This document shows positions 16,992 through 27,084 of a stretch of 64,000 nucleotides of DNA, piece after piece. Position numbers and translations under genes: made by a program. Under the pieces are notes generated by a model. That model was not told where the DNA came from. It did not search any database and saw only the letters and a list, made by a program, of their open reading frames with translations. The stretch comes from Pseudarthrobacter sp. BIM B-2242 (GTDB taxonomy: Bacteria > Actinomycetota > Actinomycetes > Actinomycetales > Micrococcaceae), in assembly GCF_014764445.1 (NCBI RefSeq), contig NZ_CP061721.1, positions 2,542,001 through 2,606,000 on the forward strand. Direction: 5' to 3'. Within the stretch, counting starts at the first letter, position 1. Every line of letters starts with the position of its first letter.

Positions 16992-17032
16992 GGTCCAAGA
17001 ATATTAACTGAATCCGAATGCCGGACAATCTG

Positions 17033-17047
17033 TCTCACTTACTGAGA
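17033..17047. promoter_or_regulatory. Operator candidate TCTCA-N5-TGAGA upstream of leuB
   Basis: TCTCACTTACTGAGA has the same 5-5-5 palindrome as the leuC/IclR intergenic site. It is placed just upstream of the TTGTCC / TAATAT promoter-like elements of leuB. Confidence 0.75.
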
Positions 17048-17066
17048 TGACAGCCGTCCGTAGCAG

Positions 17067-17852
17067 TCAGCGTGCCGGAACCACCACGGCGGGCGAGGCG
17101 ACAACCACAACGTTTGTCCCCCAGAAGTCCCCGGTGTAGCAGGAAATAAGGACCAGGCGGTTGGGTGATCCCTGCCAGATAGGGCTGTCTTTGAGGCCTT
17201 CCTTCTCGTATGTTGTCACCGAGTCCACCACGTAGGCGAGTTCGCCGGTGGCAGTAGTCACCGTGAACGGGTCGCCGGCTGCCGCCCTGGAGCTCAGCCG
17301 GTTGAAGGGGGCGTCCCTGTCCACCCAGCTGTGGCCAGCCACGTAGGTGGTATTAAGGGAGCCCGCGCCGGGAACGCCGTAGGGGGTCAGCCAGTAGCCG
17401 TCCATGGTGGGCGGGGGAACAATTGTCTGGCTGGCCTGGTCCGCACCGCTGGGTTCCAGCGGATGGATCACCACGTCGATATCCGCCGCGGGGTACACCA
17501 GCCGCTGCGGCGGCGAGGCGGCCGGACCGGCCGGAACTGTCGCCGTCGGGACGTCCACCGCCGGAACTGCAGAGGGCGTGGGTGCCGGCGCGGCCGGCGC
17601 GGTCTGCGTTTGCCGGGCAATGACGGGTGGCGGCGTGGGCCCCGGTGCGGTCAGTTGCGGCAGGAAGGCGACGGCAACGTAGGCAAGTACTCCGCAGAGA
17701 AGTACAAAGAGAGTGCTTTTGAGAGTGAACATTCTCCGCCGGCGGGGCAGTGCATGCTTGGGCGGACCGGCGTGGGGTGGCGTCTTCGGGTTCACTGGCG
17801 GATCGGTGCCGGCCGGCACGTCGGCGGACGCCTGCCTGTGGTCGCTGTCCAT
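17067..17852 (-). CDS. Sortase-family protein (class E/F-like) lacking the usual active-site arginine
   Basis: The 261-residue protein has a basic cytoplasmic N-terminus, one membrane segment at about residues 43-64, a Pro/Ala/Thr-rich linker (about 68-115) and a C-terminal sortase domain. The catalytic His is His174 (TYVAGHSW) and the Cys is Cys238 (LVLISCYTGDF). The strand after the Cys reads FWGTNVVVVA: no Arg follows Cys238 except the last residue of the protein, whereas sortases normally have a catalytic Arg about nine residues on. It lies downstream of a secreted repeat protein that is its likely partner. It may be a divergent enzyme or an inactive homologue. Confidence 0.85.
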   Translation of the reverse strand: MDSDHRQASADVPAGTDPPVNPKTPPHAGPPKHALPRRRRMFTLKSTLFVLLCGVLAYVAVAFLPQLTAPGPTPPPVIARQTQTAPAAPAPTPSAVPAVDVPTATVPAGPAASPPQRLVYPAADIDVVIHPLEPSGADQASQTIVPPPTMDGYWLTPYGVPGAGSLNTTYVAGHSWVDRDAPFNRLSSRAAAGDPFTVTTATGELAYVVDSVTTYEKEGLKDSPIWQGSPNRLVLISCYTGDFWGTNVVVVASPAVVVPAR

Positions 17853-17892
17853 AGTTTCCCCTCACGTGCTGGTGGGGATCTGCTGATGTGGC

Positions 17893-17928
17893 TGCAGGCG
17901 CCGTGCCCTTTCGGCCACGGCGCCTGCA
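17893..17928 (-). terminator. Hairpin between the secreted repeat protein and the sortase
   Basis: TGCAGGCGCCGTG at 17893-17905 pairs perfectly with 17916-17928 around a 10-base loop, 41 bases after the upstream stop codon. It may limit read-through from the highly expressed surface protein gene into the sortase gene. Confidence 0.6.
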
Positions 17929-17968
17929 TCAGTTTATCTACCGCCCTGCGGGCGACAGCCAGGTGGTG

Positions 17969-18652
17969 TCAGTCGTTGCCCTCCCGGGACACTGCACCGT
18001 CTGCCGGCAACAGCCTGCGGGCTGCAACTCCCCCCGCTGCCAGGACCATCACGATGAGGCCTGCTGCCCAAGGGGCCAGCCCGCCGTCGGAGGGTGCTAC
18101 CGCTGTCTGGACGTTGAAGCCCGGATTGTTGACAACCACGGGGGCTGCAACGACCGGCCGCTGGACCGCCCCGATGGGCGATTGCGGAGTGACTACCGTC
18201 GGCTCCTCGGGGGCAACCGGCGGCTCCTCCGGAGCGACCGGCGGTTCCTCCGGAGCGACAGGGGGTTCCTCAGGAACAACCGGCGGTTCTTCCGGAACAA
18301 CCGGCGGCTCCTCCGGCTCGGCTGGCGGCTCCTCCGGCTCCGGCTCCGGCTCCTCCTCCGGGGGGCAGGGCACGCAGCCGTTGTAGTAGATTGCCTGTCC
18401 GTCCTCATCCCAGTTTTGGCCGCCCCACTTATGGCCCCCGGGGATGATGTCTCCCCAGTGTTCGGAGTGGTGGGCCTTCAGGGCGTGCCAGTCAACCGTA
18501 ATCTGAACATACGGGTTTGAGTCCGAGCCGGTTGCGTGGCAGATGGTGACCTTGTGATCACCCTTTTCTTCATCGTCCGTTGCTGCAGCCGGAGCCGTGG
18601 CACCGAGTAACACGAGACCGGTGACACCTATGGCGGCAAGGATCCGTTTCAT
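17969..18652 (-). CDS. Secreted, membrane-anchored CHATG-domain protein with PEEPPV repeats
   Basis: ATG 18652 is chosen over the in-frame ATG 18664 because GGAG lies six bases before it; it gives 227 residues. In order: signal peptide (MKRILAAIGVTGLVLLGATA, cut after APAAA), a compact domain with KVTICHATGSDSNPYVQITV and HHSEHWGDIIPG, known from many secreted actinobacterial proteins but of unknown function, an acidic Pro/Glu-rich stretch with six 7-residue PEEPPV[V/A] repeats at 113-154, a membrane segment near 192-211 and a short charged tail. There is no LPXTG or LAXTG motif before the membrane segment. The neighbouring sortase suggests wall attachment, but the anchor could simply be the membrane helix. 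Confidence 0.85.
   Translation of the reverse strand: MKRILAAIGVTGLVLLGATAPAAATDDEEKGDHKVTICHATGSDSNPYVQITVDWHALKAHHSEHWGDIIPGGHKWGGQNWDEDGQAIYYNGCVPCPPEEEPEPEPEEPPAEPEEPPVVPEEPPVVPEEPPVAPEEPPVAPEEPPVAPEEPTVVTPQSPIGAVQRPVVAAPVVVNNPGFNVQTAVAPSDGGLAPWAAGLIVMVLAAGGVAARRLLPADGAVSREGND
18191..18316 (-). repeat. Six tandem 21-bp repeats encoding PEEPPV[V/A]
   Basis: Six consecutive 21-base units inside the secreted protein gene encode PEEPPVV or PEEPPVA, the last being PEEPTVV. Such units expand and contract by slippage, so length is likely to vary between strains. The rod-like repeats would hold the N-terminal domain away from the membrane. Confidence 0.9.
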
Positions 18653-18916
18653 TTCCGTCTCCATCCATTGTCTGGTTAAAACTGATCAGACGTGTGGAGG
18701 AACGGCGCCCCGACGCAAGGGCGAAAAAGGCAAACAGCTGGCATCGGAGCGACGGTTCTCCCAGATGCGAATCATCAGCTTGCTAACGAGAAAAAGGCTA
18801 TGCAGCGGCTTGACCTGTGTCTCCAGTACTCGTTACCCGCTTTCCGGGGTCAGCAGTACTGGGCTGTCGCCAACCGTACTCAGTCATGAGACGGCAGGTA
18901 GGCGGACCGGATGGCG

Positions 18917-20476
18917 CTAGCCTTCGGCGGGTTCCTCATACTTGGGGAACACCGGCGACGGTGCGGGCAACGCAGTCCCGGCGACTATCGGCGTCGTCAG
19001 CGCGGCAAACTGGCGCGCGTCACCCTCCGGCTGACCCAGCGTGTCCAGGAGCGCGGCCGCGGCGTTGGGCATCACCGGCTGCGCCAGGATGGACACAATC
19101 CGCAGCACTTCCAGGGTGATGTACAGGACAGTGTTCATGCGCTCGACGTCGGTCTTCCGCAGCACCCATGGGGCCTGCTCGGCGAAGTAGGCGTTGGTGT
19201 CACCCAGGACACCCCAGATCGCTTCGAGTGCGCGGCTGAACTCCTGCTTCTCAAAGGCCGCCCGGGCGGTTTCCAGAAGACCGTTGGCCTGCGTCAGGAT
19301 TGCGGTGTCCTCGGCGGTGAAGGCGCCCGGGACAGGGACCTTGCCTTCGCAGTTCTTCGCCACCATGGAGAGCGAGCGTTGCGCGAGGTTGCCGAAGTTA
19401 TTGGCCAGGTCCGAGTTCATCCGGCCCACTATGGCCTCGTGGTTGTAACTGCCGTCCGCGCCGAACGGGACCTCACGCAGGAAGAAGAAGCGCACCTGGT
19501 CCAGGCCGTACTGCGCCACGAAGTCGGCCGGGGCCACCACGTTGCCCAGGGACTTGGACATCTTGACGCCGTTGTTGTGCAGGAAGCCGTGGATCATCAC
19601 CCGCTTGGGCAGCTCTATGCCGGCGCTCATGAGGAACGCGGGCCAGTAGATCGCGTGGAACCGCGAGATGTCCTTGCCGATGATATGCACGTCGGCCGGC
19701 CAGAACTTGCGGAACGACTCCGACTCGACGTCGGGATAGCCCACGCCGGTCAGGTAGTTGGTGAGCGCGTCCACCCACACGTACATCACGTGCTTGTCGT
19801 TGCCGGGGACGGGGACGCCCCAGTCAAACGTGGTGCGGCTGATGGAGAGGTCTTCCAGGCCGCGCCGGACAAAGCTGATGACCTCGTTGAACCGGGACTG
19901 GGGTGCACCGAATTCCGGCTGGGCCTCGTACAGGGCCAGCAGTTTGTCCTGGTAGGCGGACAGCCTGAAGAAGTAGCTCTCCTCCGCCGTCCACGTCACT
20001 TCGGTGTCCGTCTCCTTGGAGTAGCGCACGCCGTCGTCCTTGACCACGGTGTCATCCTCACCGTAGAACGCCTCGTCACGGACCGAGTACCAGCCCTCAT
20101 ATTTGGACAGGTAGATGTCCCCGTTGGCTTCCATCTTCTTCCAGATGGCCTGCGATGCCGCGTAGTGGTCAGCATCCGTGGTCCGGATGAAGCGGTCGTA
20201 GGTGATGCCAAGGGCTGCGTGCGCGGCCTTGTACACCTCGGCGTTGCGGTCCACCAGTTCCTTGGGCGTAACGCCCTCTTTCTCGGCCGCCTGCGCAATC
20301 TTCATGCCGTGCTCATCGGTGCCGGTCAGGAGCATCACCTCATGCCCGTCCAGCCGCTTGAAGCGGGCCATGGCGTCAGTGGCGATGTACTCGTAGGCGT
20401 GGCCGATGTGCGGCACGCCATTCGGGTAGGTGATGGCCGTGGTGATGTAGAACGGGGATTTCTCTGAAGCAGTCAC
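18917..20476 (-). CDS. metG: Methionyl-tRNA synthetase
   Basis: This class I synthetase charges tRNA-Met and is essential for initiation. The 519-residue product shows HIGH at residues 23-26 and KMSKS at 305-309. It lacks the C-terminal tRNA-binding dimerisation domain of the E. coli enzyme and has no CxxC zinc knuckle in the connecting peptide, the short form common in actinobacteria. The start is GTG. It is followed upstream by an unrelated ABC transporter pair on the same strand, 33 bases away, so read-through is possible. Confidence 0.96.
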   Translation of the reverse strand: MTASEKSPFYITTAITYPNGVPHIGHAYEYIATDAMARFKRLDGHEVMLLTGTDEHGMKIAQAAEKEGVTPKELVDRNAEVYKAAHAALGITYDRFIRTTDADHYAASQAIWKKMEANGDIYLSKYEGWYSVRDEAFYGEDDTVVKDDGVRYSKETDTEVTWTAEESYFFRLSAYQDKLLALYEAQPEFGAPQSRFNEVISFVRRGLEDLSISRTTFDWGVPVPGNDKHVMYVWVDALTNYLTGVGYPDVESESFRKFWPADVHIIGKDISRFHAIYWPAFLMSAGIELPKRVMIHGFLHNNGVKMSKSLGNVVAPADFVAQYGLDQVRFFFLREVPFGADGSYNHEAIVGRMNSDLANNFGNLAQRSLSMVAKNCEGKVPVPGAFTAEDTAILTQANGLLETARAAFEKQEFSRALEAIWGVLGDTNAYFAEQAPWVLRKTDVERMNTVLYITLEVLRIVSILAQPVMPNAAAALLDTLGQPEGDARQFAALTTPIVAGTALPAPSPVFPKYEEPAEG

Positions 20477-20509
20477 GTGCGGACGGTACTTTCGGTGCGG
20501 AGGGACGGG

Positions 20510-21265
20510 CTAGATGAGTTCTGTCAGCGTATCGCTCAGGCGGACCAGTTCGTGGTCGTGCGAGGCGACCAGCACCGCGATGCCGTCCGAGGTGGTGTCC
20601 TTGAGGATGCTGATGATGCGGTTGGCGGATGCCCGGTCGAGGCTGGCAGTGGGCTCATCCACCACCAGCACGCGGGTCCCCAGGATCAGCGCACGCGCGA
20701 TCGCCACACGCTGGCGTTCACCGCCGGAGAGCTGCGCGGGGCGGTGGCGCATCCGGCGGCCCAGGCCCACCAGGTCCAGGAGGTCCTTGGCCATGTCGCG
20801 GCGCTGGTCCACCTCGCCGTCGGGCACGGCGGGCAGCAGGACATTTTCCAGTGCGCTCATGCCGTCGATCAGGGCACCGCCCTGGTCCACGTAACCAATC
20901 AGGGCCCGACGGCGGTCGGCGATTTCGTCGTCGCCCATGCTTTCGAGCGAATCGCCTTCCCAGAAGACACGCCCCGACGTCGGCAGCGTCAGACCTGCGC
21001 CGACAGTCAGGATGCTGGTCTTGCCCGAGCCGCTTCGGCCGGCGACGCAGTGCATCTCGCCGGCGTGCAGGGTGAGGTCGAAACCTTCGACAACGCTGAC
21101 GGCCTCCGCTCCGCCCTTGCCGCCGCCGTAGCGGATGGTGATATCGCTCAGCTCCAGCGGGGTCCCGTGGTCCGCGGCCTTGACGATGGTGTTGGCGCGG
21201 GTCTGCAGGGGCGCATCAGCAGCGCCGGACCTCCGGCTCCGGTGAACATTCGTCTGGTTTGTCAT
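20510..21265 (-). CDS. ABC transporter ATPase (LolD/MacB type)
   Basis: The 251-residue ATPase has Walker A GRSGSGKT at residues 76-83, signature LSGGE at 179-183 and Walker B VLVVDEPT at 199-206, with the switch His in VASHDHEL. The sequence resembles ATPases that work with FtsX-like permeases. The ATG overlaps the permease stop as ATGA (21262-21265), so the pair is translationally coupled. Such transporters use ATP to move lipids, lipoproteins or peptides out of the membrane, often without bulk transport across it. The cargo is unknown. Confidence 0.88.
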   Translation of the reverse strand: MTNQTNVHRSRRSGAADAPLQTRANTIVKAADHGTPLELSDITIRYGGGKGGAEAVSVVEGFDLTLHAGEMHCVAGRSGSGKTSILTVGAGLTLPTSGRVFWEGDSLESMGDDEIADRRRALIGYVDQGGALIDGMSALENVLLPAVPDGEVDQRRDMAKDLLDLVGLGRRMRHRPAQLSGGERQRVAIARALILGTRVLVVDEPTASLDRASANRIISILKDTTSDGIAVLVASHDHELVRLSDTLTELI

Positions 21266-24057
21266 TGGACCACTTTCGTTGCAATCGGTATCCAGCAAAG
21301 TACAGCCACGAGGCCGGCGACGCCGGCCCATAGGGCGGCATACGGGGCAAGGAGGAGCCCGATGCCCAGCGCGCCGAGGACGCCCAGTGGCAGTGCCACG
21401 GTGCCCACCAGCGCATTTTCGAAGAGGCGGACCTGGCGGAGCATGTCCGGGTTCCAGCCCATCGCTTCGAGGATCCCCAGGTACTGGCGTTTGGCGTTCA
21501 GCTCAAACCTGCCCGTCACCAGGGTGAGTATCAGGCCGACGGCGACACCGGCGAGGGCCAGCATCATGCTCGGCAGGGCGACGCTGGCCGCAGCAAGTCC
21601 GCTGAGGGCGCTCGCGCCGGCAGCGCGGGGAATGTCGATCAGCAACGCCACCAGGCCGCCCACCGCGGCGCCGAAGACACCTACTGCGACTGCCAGGGAC
21701 AAGGTGTTGAACTTGTTGGTGCTGAGCTGGCGGTTGGCAAAGGTCAGCGGTGAATCCACCGGGATCAGCCGCTCATCGTGCTGTGGTTCCTGGTCCACTT
21801 CGTCGCGGTGGCGAAGTTGCTGTGCAGCGAAGAAGGCTGCTGCCGCATAGAGGGCCAGGACGGCGGCGGACACAACTGCCGTGGTCAGGCTCCAACTCAC
21901 GAGGCTCAGCACAATCCCGGCTACCGCAAGCAGTGCCGCGCCAACCCCGAATTCCTCGAGCACCCAGCTGCGGATCCGCCGCTGGGTCCAGCCCATGGCG
22001 CGCAGGGTCCCGGCTTCGCGTTTGCGTTTCCGGATGTAGCTGACCGTGGACGCACCGGTGAGCAGCGCGGCGCCGCACAGGGTCAGGAACAGCAGCGTGA
22101 CGTTGGTGCCGGTCAGTGACCCCGTGACGGCGTCGGCAGCGTTCTGCCGGACCCAGGACTGCTGGACGGTGCCCAGGTCGGACTCCTTGCCGGCGTCATC
22201 CTTGGAGTATCCGGGGACGAAGATGCTGGCGTCCTCGCGCGCCGAACCGGCCACCACGGTGGCTTCCAGGCCCATCGCGCGGATCTCGGAGGCAAGCTTT
22301 TCGACGTCGGGCTGTGCTTCCTTCCAGCTGCCGGGGGCCTTCGCCCGGACGCGGACAGCGTCGATCACGGCCGCGTTGTCCTTGTAGCCGCGGGCCGCAG
22401 CAAGGCCGTAGTAGTCGGTGATGGCGCCGGCGGACTGGCTGGCCAGCCCGGTGGCGCTGAGTGAGGGCTTGAGGTCCGTGGCGGCCACGGCGTTGCCGTC
22501 GGCATCCTTGGTGAGGGTCAGCGGGGTCGGATCGTAGCCGCCCAGGGGAAGGCGGTTGACGTCGCCGGCGGCTGCTTCAACGGCCGAGGGGTCGAACGTT
22601 CCGTAGACCATGGCCAGCGGGGCGGCGAGTTTCTCCCCCGTAGCCAGATCCTCGCGGTAGGACCTTTCATCCACGGGTTCACGCTGTGTCTGGTCAACCG
22701 GGGCTCCGTTGGCGCCCTTTTCCGGCAGCCGGTTGACCGTGACCCAGTCCCCCGGGGTGGCCGTCTTCTGGACGGCCCCGTTGGCGGCTGCCTCGCCGTC
22801 AGCGTACTTAGGTGCGGCGGCAAAGTCGGTGCTCCACGTGGCCGGGGTGTAAAGGCCCTGGTTGAAGTTGCCCTGGGCGCCGAGAAGCGAGGAATGGTCG
22901 GTGGAACCCGGCCAGGACAGTGCAAACGGATCCTTGGAGACGAACGGCAGGTAGTCCTTGTCCAGTGAGCGCGACGCCGTGCCCACTTCCTTGACCACCT
23001 TGCCGGAGGCGTCCACTTCCTCGATCTTGACGTTGTACTTCAGGTCCAGGGAGGTGCCGGAGCGCACAATCAGGGGGATGCCCTGGGAGTCAGCGGTGAG
23101 CTGACCGGTCCGCTTGGCCTGCTGGTACTGGGTCATCAGCGGCGCCCAGTACTTGAGCTTGACGCCCAGGAAGTCCGGGCCTTCTTCCAGGTCTTCCATG
23201 CTGATGCCGTTGGTGAAGAGGCTTTCGAAGTGGCGCCCGATGGCACCGGCATTGCGGGCATCCGCGGGCGGTGCCTTCTCCAGCGGAGCCAGGAAATCGC
23301 CTGCCGAACCCAACAGCGCGCGCTCAGCCACCGGGTCGACGGCGACAACGGACTCAGTCACCTCAGGTGACAGTGGCAGCGACACAGAAAGGTTGAACAG
23401 GTTATGTTCGGAACCGCCGGCCGGGGCGGGGAACTTGATGCCTGTTTCGCCTGCCGGAGGTGCGATCCGGATGCTGGTGCCACCGGCAGTCTGTTCCTCG
23501 ACGAGCTTTGCCTTGCCCAGTGTGCCCTCGGTGGAGGACTTGAACAGGACCTGCTCGGAGACGCCGTCGGAGCTGACCGCACTGGCGGTCAGACGGTACT
23601 TCTTGGGCGTGTCACTCAGCACGGACTCCGCTGCCGGCCATTTGGCGGGGTCGGTGGCTCCGGCCGCCTGGTCCGTGGTGGCCGTGCCGGCAAGGCCAGC
23701 GTTGTAGCCCAGGAAGTCCATGGCATCGAGGCGGGGAGCTTCAAGGTTCTGCGTCACGCGTGACACGAGGCTGATAGGGGCGGCAACGGACGTCTCGGAC
23801 AGTTTGCGGATGGACTCGAGCTGGTCGAAGCTGATGCCTCCCCCGCCGTTGGCGATCTCCGGCTGCATCAGCGGTGAGGATCCGGCCTTGGCCTGGACGA
23901 GGACGTCGTAGAGACCCCGTGAGTTTTCATCAACCGTTCGCTTCAATGCTGCTTGCGATTGACCTTGGACGAGGACCGACAAGCACATTGCTGCGATCAA
24001 GATGGCCGCGGTCAGCAGCAGCACTTTGCTTCTGATGAACCTCTGGACGGCGTTCAT
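21262..24057 (-). CDS. Large FtsX-like ABC transporter permease
   Basis: From ATG 24057 the product is 931 residues. It has one N-terminal membrane segment at about 10-30 (LLLTAAILIAAMCLSVLV), a very large extracellular domain of about 600 residues, then a C-terminal FtsX-like block with several membrane helices (for example VTLLFLTLCGAALLTGASTV and LAVAVGVFGAAVGGLVALLI). The R/K-rich loop after the first FtsX helix (YIRKRKREAGTLRAMGWTQRR) is the usual coupling segment. The big extracytoplasmic domain suggests mechanotransmission to a cell-surface partner or peptide. The gene forms a two-gene operon with the ATPase. Confidence 0.82.
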   Translation of the reverse strand: MNAVQRFIRSKVLLLTAAILIAAMCLSVLVQGQSQAALKRTVDENSRGLYDVLVQAKAGSSPLMQPEIANGGGGISFDQLESIRKLSETSVAAPISLVSRVTQNLEAPRLDAMDFLGYNAGLAGTATTDQAAGATDPAKWPAAESVLSDTPKKYRLTASAVSSDGVSEQVLFKSSTEGTLGKAKLVEEQTAGGTSIRIAPPAGETGIKFPAPAGGSEHNLFNLSVSLPLSPEVTESVVAVDPVAERALLGSAGDFLAPLEKAPPADARNAGAIGRHFESLFTNGISMEDLEEGPDFLGVKLKYWAPLMTQYQQAKRTGQLTADSQGIPLIVRSGTSLDLKYNVKIEEVDASGKVVKEVGTASRSLDKDYLPFVSKDPFALSWPGSTDHSSLLGAQGNFNQGLYTPATWSTDFAAAPKYADGEAAANGAVQKTATPGDWVTVNRLPEKGANGAPVDQTQREPVDERSYREDLATGEKLAAPLAMVYGTFDPSAVEAAAGDVNRLPLGGYDPTPLTLTKDADGNAVAATDLKPSLSATGLASQSAGAITDYYGLAAARGYKDNAAVIDAVRVRAKAPGSWKEAQPDVEKLASEIRAMGLEATVVAGSAREDASIFVPGYSKDDAGKESDLGTVQQSWVRQNAADAVTGSLTGTNVTLLFLTLCGAALLTGASTVSYIRKRKREAGTLRAMGWTQRRIRSWVLEEFGVGAALLAVAGIVLSLVSWSLTTAVVSAAVLALYAAAAFFAAQQLRHRDEVDQEPQHDERLIPVDSPLTFANRQLSTNKFNTLSLAVAVGVFGAAVGGLVALLIDIPRAAGASALSGLAAASVALPSMMLALAGVAVGLILTLVTGRFELNAKRQYLGILEAMGWNPDMLRQVRLFENALVGTVALPLGVLGALGIGLLLAPYAALWAGVAGLVAVLCWIPIATKVVQ

Positions 24058-24211
24058 TGGGCTCCCTGAAACCTGGATTGCGTGCGCACACCACGGTCCG
24101 CGGACAGCGGACATCATGGAATTCCTGCCGGGTGTGCAAAAAGTATTGGCCGGCCTGCCGGCGCTGTCCTGAATCAGGACCTAGCCATTGTAAGCAGACC
24201 GGCCAATCATA

Positions 24212-24238
24212 CGCGGCCGGGGTAAAACCCGGGCCGCG
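24212..24238 (-). terminator. Hairpin after serA
   Basis: CGCGGCCGGGGT at 24212-24223 pairs with 24227-24238 with one mismatch around an AAA loop, some 24 bases after the serA stop. It separates serA from the ABC transporter genes. Confidence 0.5.
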
Positions 24239-24261
24239 CGTCATTCTCGGTGTTGCGGATC

Positions 24262-25851
24262 TCAGTCTTCGAGATCGACCTCTCGGACCATCTCGGCACC
24301 GATGCCGGCCTTGATGGCATCCAGCACCTGCTGGGGCACGGAGCTGTCGATGGTGAGCAGGGCGAGCACCTGGCCGCCCTCGTCCTGGCGTGCCACCTGC
24401 ATGCCGGCGATGTTGATGTTGTTCATGCCCAGGATGTGTCCGATGGTTCCGATCACGCCCGGGCGGTCAGCGTAGGAGACCACAACGAGGTGCTCGCTGA
24501 TGGGGATCTCGAGCTCGAAGCCGTTGATTCCCACCAGCTTCTGGACCTGCTTGGGCCCGGTCAGGGTACCGGCGACGGAAATCTGTGTGCCGTCGCTGAG
24601 GGCTCCGCGCAGGGTGAGGAGGTTGCGGTAGGACTCGGTGTCCGGCGTGGTGATCAGGCGGACGTTGATGCCGCGCTGTTCGGCGATGACCGGCGCATTG
24701 ACGTAGGAAACCTGTTCGGTCACGACGTCCGCGAAGATTCCCTTCAGGGCGGCGAGTTCGAGCACCTTGACATCAAGGGACGAGATTTCGCCGGCCACCT
24801 CGACGTCGAACTGGGTGAGCGACGCGTGGGTCAGGGCGGTGAAGATGCGGCCCAGCTTCTCGATCAGCGGGATGCCCGGGCGGACGTCGGGGGCAATCAC
24901 GCCGCCGGCCACGTTCACTGCATCCGGAACGAGTTCGCCGGCCAGGGCCAGGCGTACCGATTTGGCGACGGAGACGCCGGCCTTTTCCTGGGCCTCGTCG
25001 GTGGACGCTCCAAGGTGCGGCGTGACCACGACGTTGTCCAGCTTGAAGAACGGCAGGTCTGTGCTGGGCTCCTTGGAGAAGACGTCAACACCGGCGCCTG
25101 CGATTTCGCGGTCCTGGAGGGCTGTGAAGAGTGCTTCTTCGTCCACCAGTCCGCCACGGGCAACGTTGACCACGTACGCGGTGCTCTTCATCTTCTTGAA
25201 GGCGTCAGCGCCGAGCATGCCCACCGTCTCGGGCGTCTTGGGCATGTGGATGGTGATGAAGTCCGACTGGGCGAGAAGCTCGTCGAGGGTCACCAGCTGC
25301 ACGCCAAGCTGCGCCGCGCGGGCTGAGGTGATGTAGGGGTCGTAGGCGAGGATCTTGGTGTCGAAGCCCTTGAGGCGGGCGGCGACCAGGGCGCCGATCC
25401 TGCCGAGGCCGATGATGCCGATCTTCTTCTCGAACAGTTCGATGCCCGTGTACTTGGAGCGCTTCCACTCGCCGTCCTTGAGCGCCGAGCTTGCCTGCGG
25501 AATGTGGCGGGCGAGGCTGAGGATGTGGCCAACGGTCAATTCGGCCGCCGAGATGATGTTCGACGTCGGGGCGTTGACAACCATAACGCCGGCCTGGGTG
25601 GCGGCCTTGATGTCAACATTGTCCAGGCCAACGCCTGCGCGGGCGATGACTTTGAGGTTCTTGGCTGCGGCAATGGCTTCGGCGTCCACCTGGGTGGCGG
25701 AGCGGACCAGGATGGCGTCCACATCCGCGATGGCGGAAAGCAGTTGGGACCGGTCGGCGCCGTCGGTCTGGCGGATTTCGAAGTCCGGGCCCAGGGCCTC
25801 GATCGTGGCGGGCGAAAGTTCTTCGGCGAGCAGTACTACGGGTTTTGACAC
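24262..25851 (-). CDS. serA: D-3-phosphoglycerate dehydrogenase
   Basis: SerA oxidises 3-phosphoglycerate at the start of serine synthesis. The 529-residue long form has the NAD-binding GLGRIG at 148-153, catalytic arginine and His regions (VNVARGGLVDE and TPHLGASTDEA), an allosteric substrate-binding domain of about 140 residues and a C-terminal ACT domain (about 455-529) for serine feedback. Translation starts at GTG. It is downstream of ilvC with 126 bases and a hairpin between them. The linkage ilvBNC-serA recurs in actinobacteria. Confidence 0.97.
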   Translation of the reverse strand: MSKPVVLLAEELSPATIEALGPDFEIRQTDGADRSQLLSAIADVDAILVRSATQVDAEAIAAAKNLKVIARAGVGLDNVDIKAATQAGVMVVNAPTSNIISAAELTVGHILSLARHIPQASSALKDGEWKRSKYTGIELFEKKIGIIGLGRIGALVAARLKGFDTKILAYDPYITSARAAQLGVQLVTLDELLAQSDFITIHMPKTPETVGMLGADAFKKMKSTAYVVNVARGGLVDEEALFTALQDREIAGAGVDVFSKEPSTDLPFFKLDNVVVTPHLGASTDEAQEKAGVSVAKSVRLALAGELVPDAVNVAGGVIAPDVRPGIPLIEKLGRIFTALTHASLTQFDVEVAGEISSLDVKVLELAALKGIFADVVTEQVSYVNAPVIAEQRGINVRLITTPDTESYRNLLTLRGALSDGTQISVAGTLTGPKQVQKLVGINGFELEIPISEHLVVVSYADRPGVIGTIGHILGMNNINIAGMQVARQDEGGQVLALLTIDSSVPQQVLDAIKAGIGAEMVREVDLED

Positions 25852-25905
25852 GGGTGATCCTCTGCGTTGCAGTCCTTGGGATGGAACAAGTCTAGGCGGA
25901 CGGAA

Positions 25906-25939
25906 GGGCCGGGCTCACATTGTTAAGTGAACCCGGCCC
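25906..25939 (-). terminator. Hairpin after ilvC
   Basis: GGGCCGGGCTCAC at 25906-25918 pairs with 25927-25939 with one mismatch around an 8-base loop, about 38 bases beyond the ilvC stop. No T-run follows, so read-through into serA is possible. Confidence 0.5.
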
Positions 25940-25977
25940 CCACCATGGCACCCGGAACGGGTACCGGCACAGCAGCC

Positions 25978-27084
<1,107 letters not shown>

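Noticed and set aside
18191..18316. Regular spaced repeats as a CRISPR array
   Set aside because: Units are contiguous 21-base codon-aligned repeats within a coding sequence with no spacers and no cas genes nearby.
17331..18520. Long plus-strand frames opposite the sortase and PEEPPV repeat gene
   Set aside because: The repeat sequence keeps several frames open; the Gly/Ser-rich products are an artefact of the tandem 21-bp units.
18665..18916. A riboswitch in the 252-base leader of the secreted repeat protein
   Set aside because: I found only an 8-base inverted repeat (CCAGTACT/AGTACTGG at 18823-18862) and no conserved riboswitch core that I could recognise.
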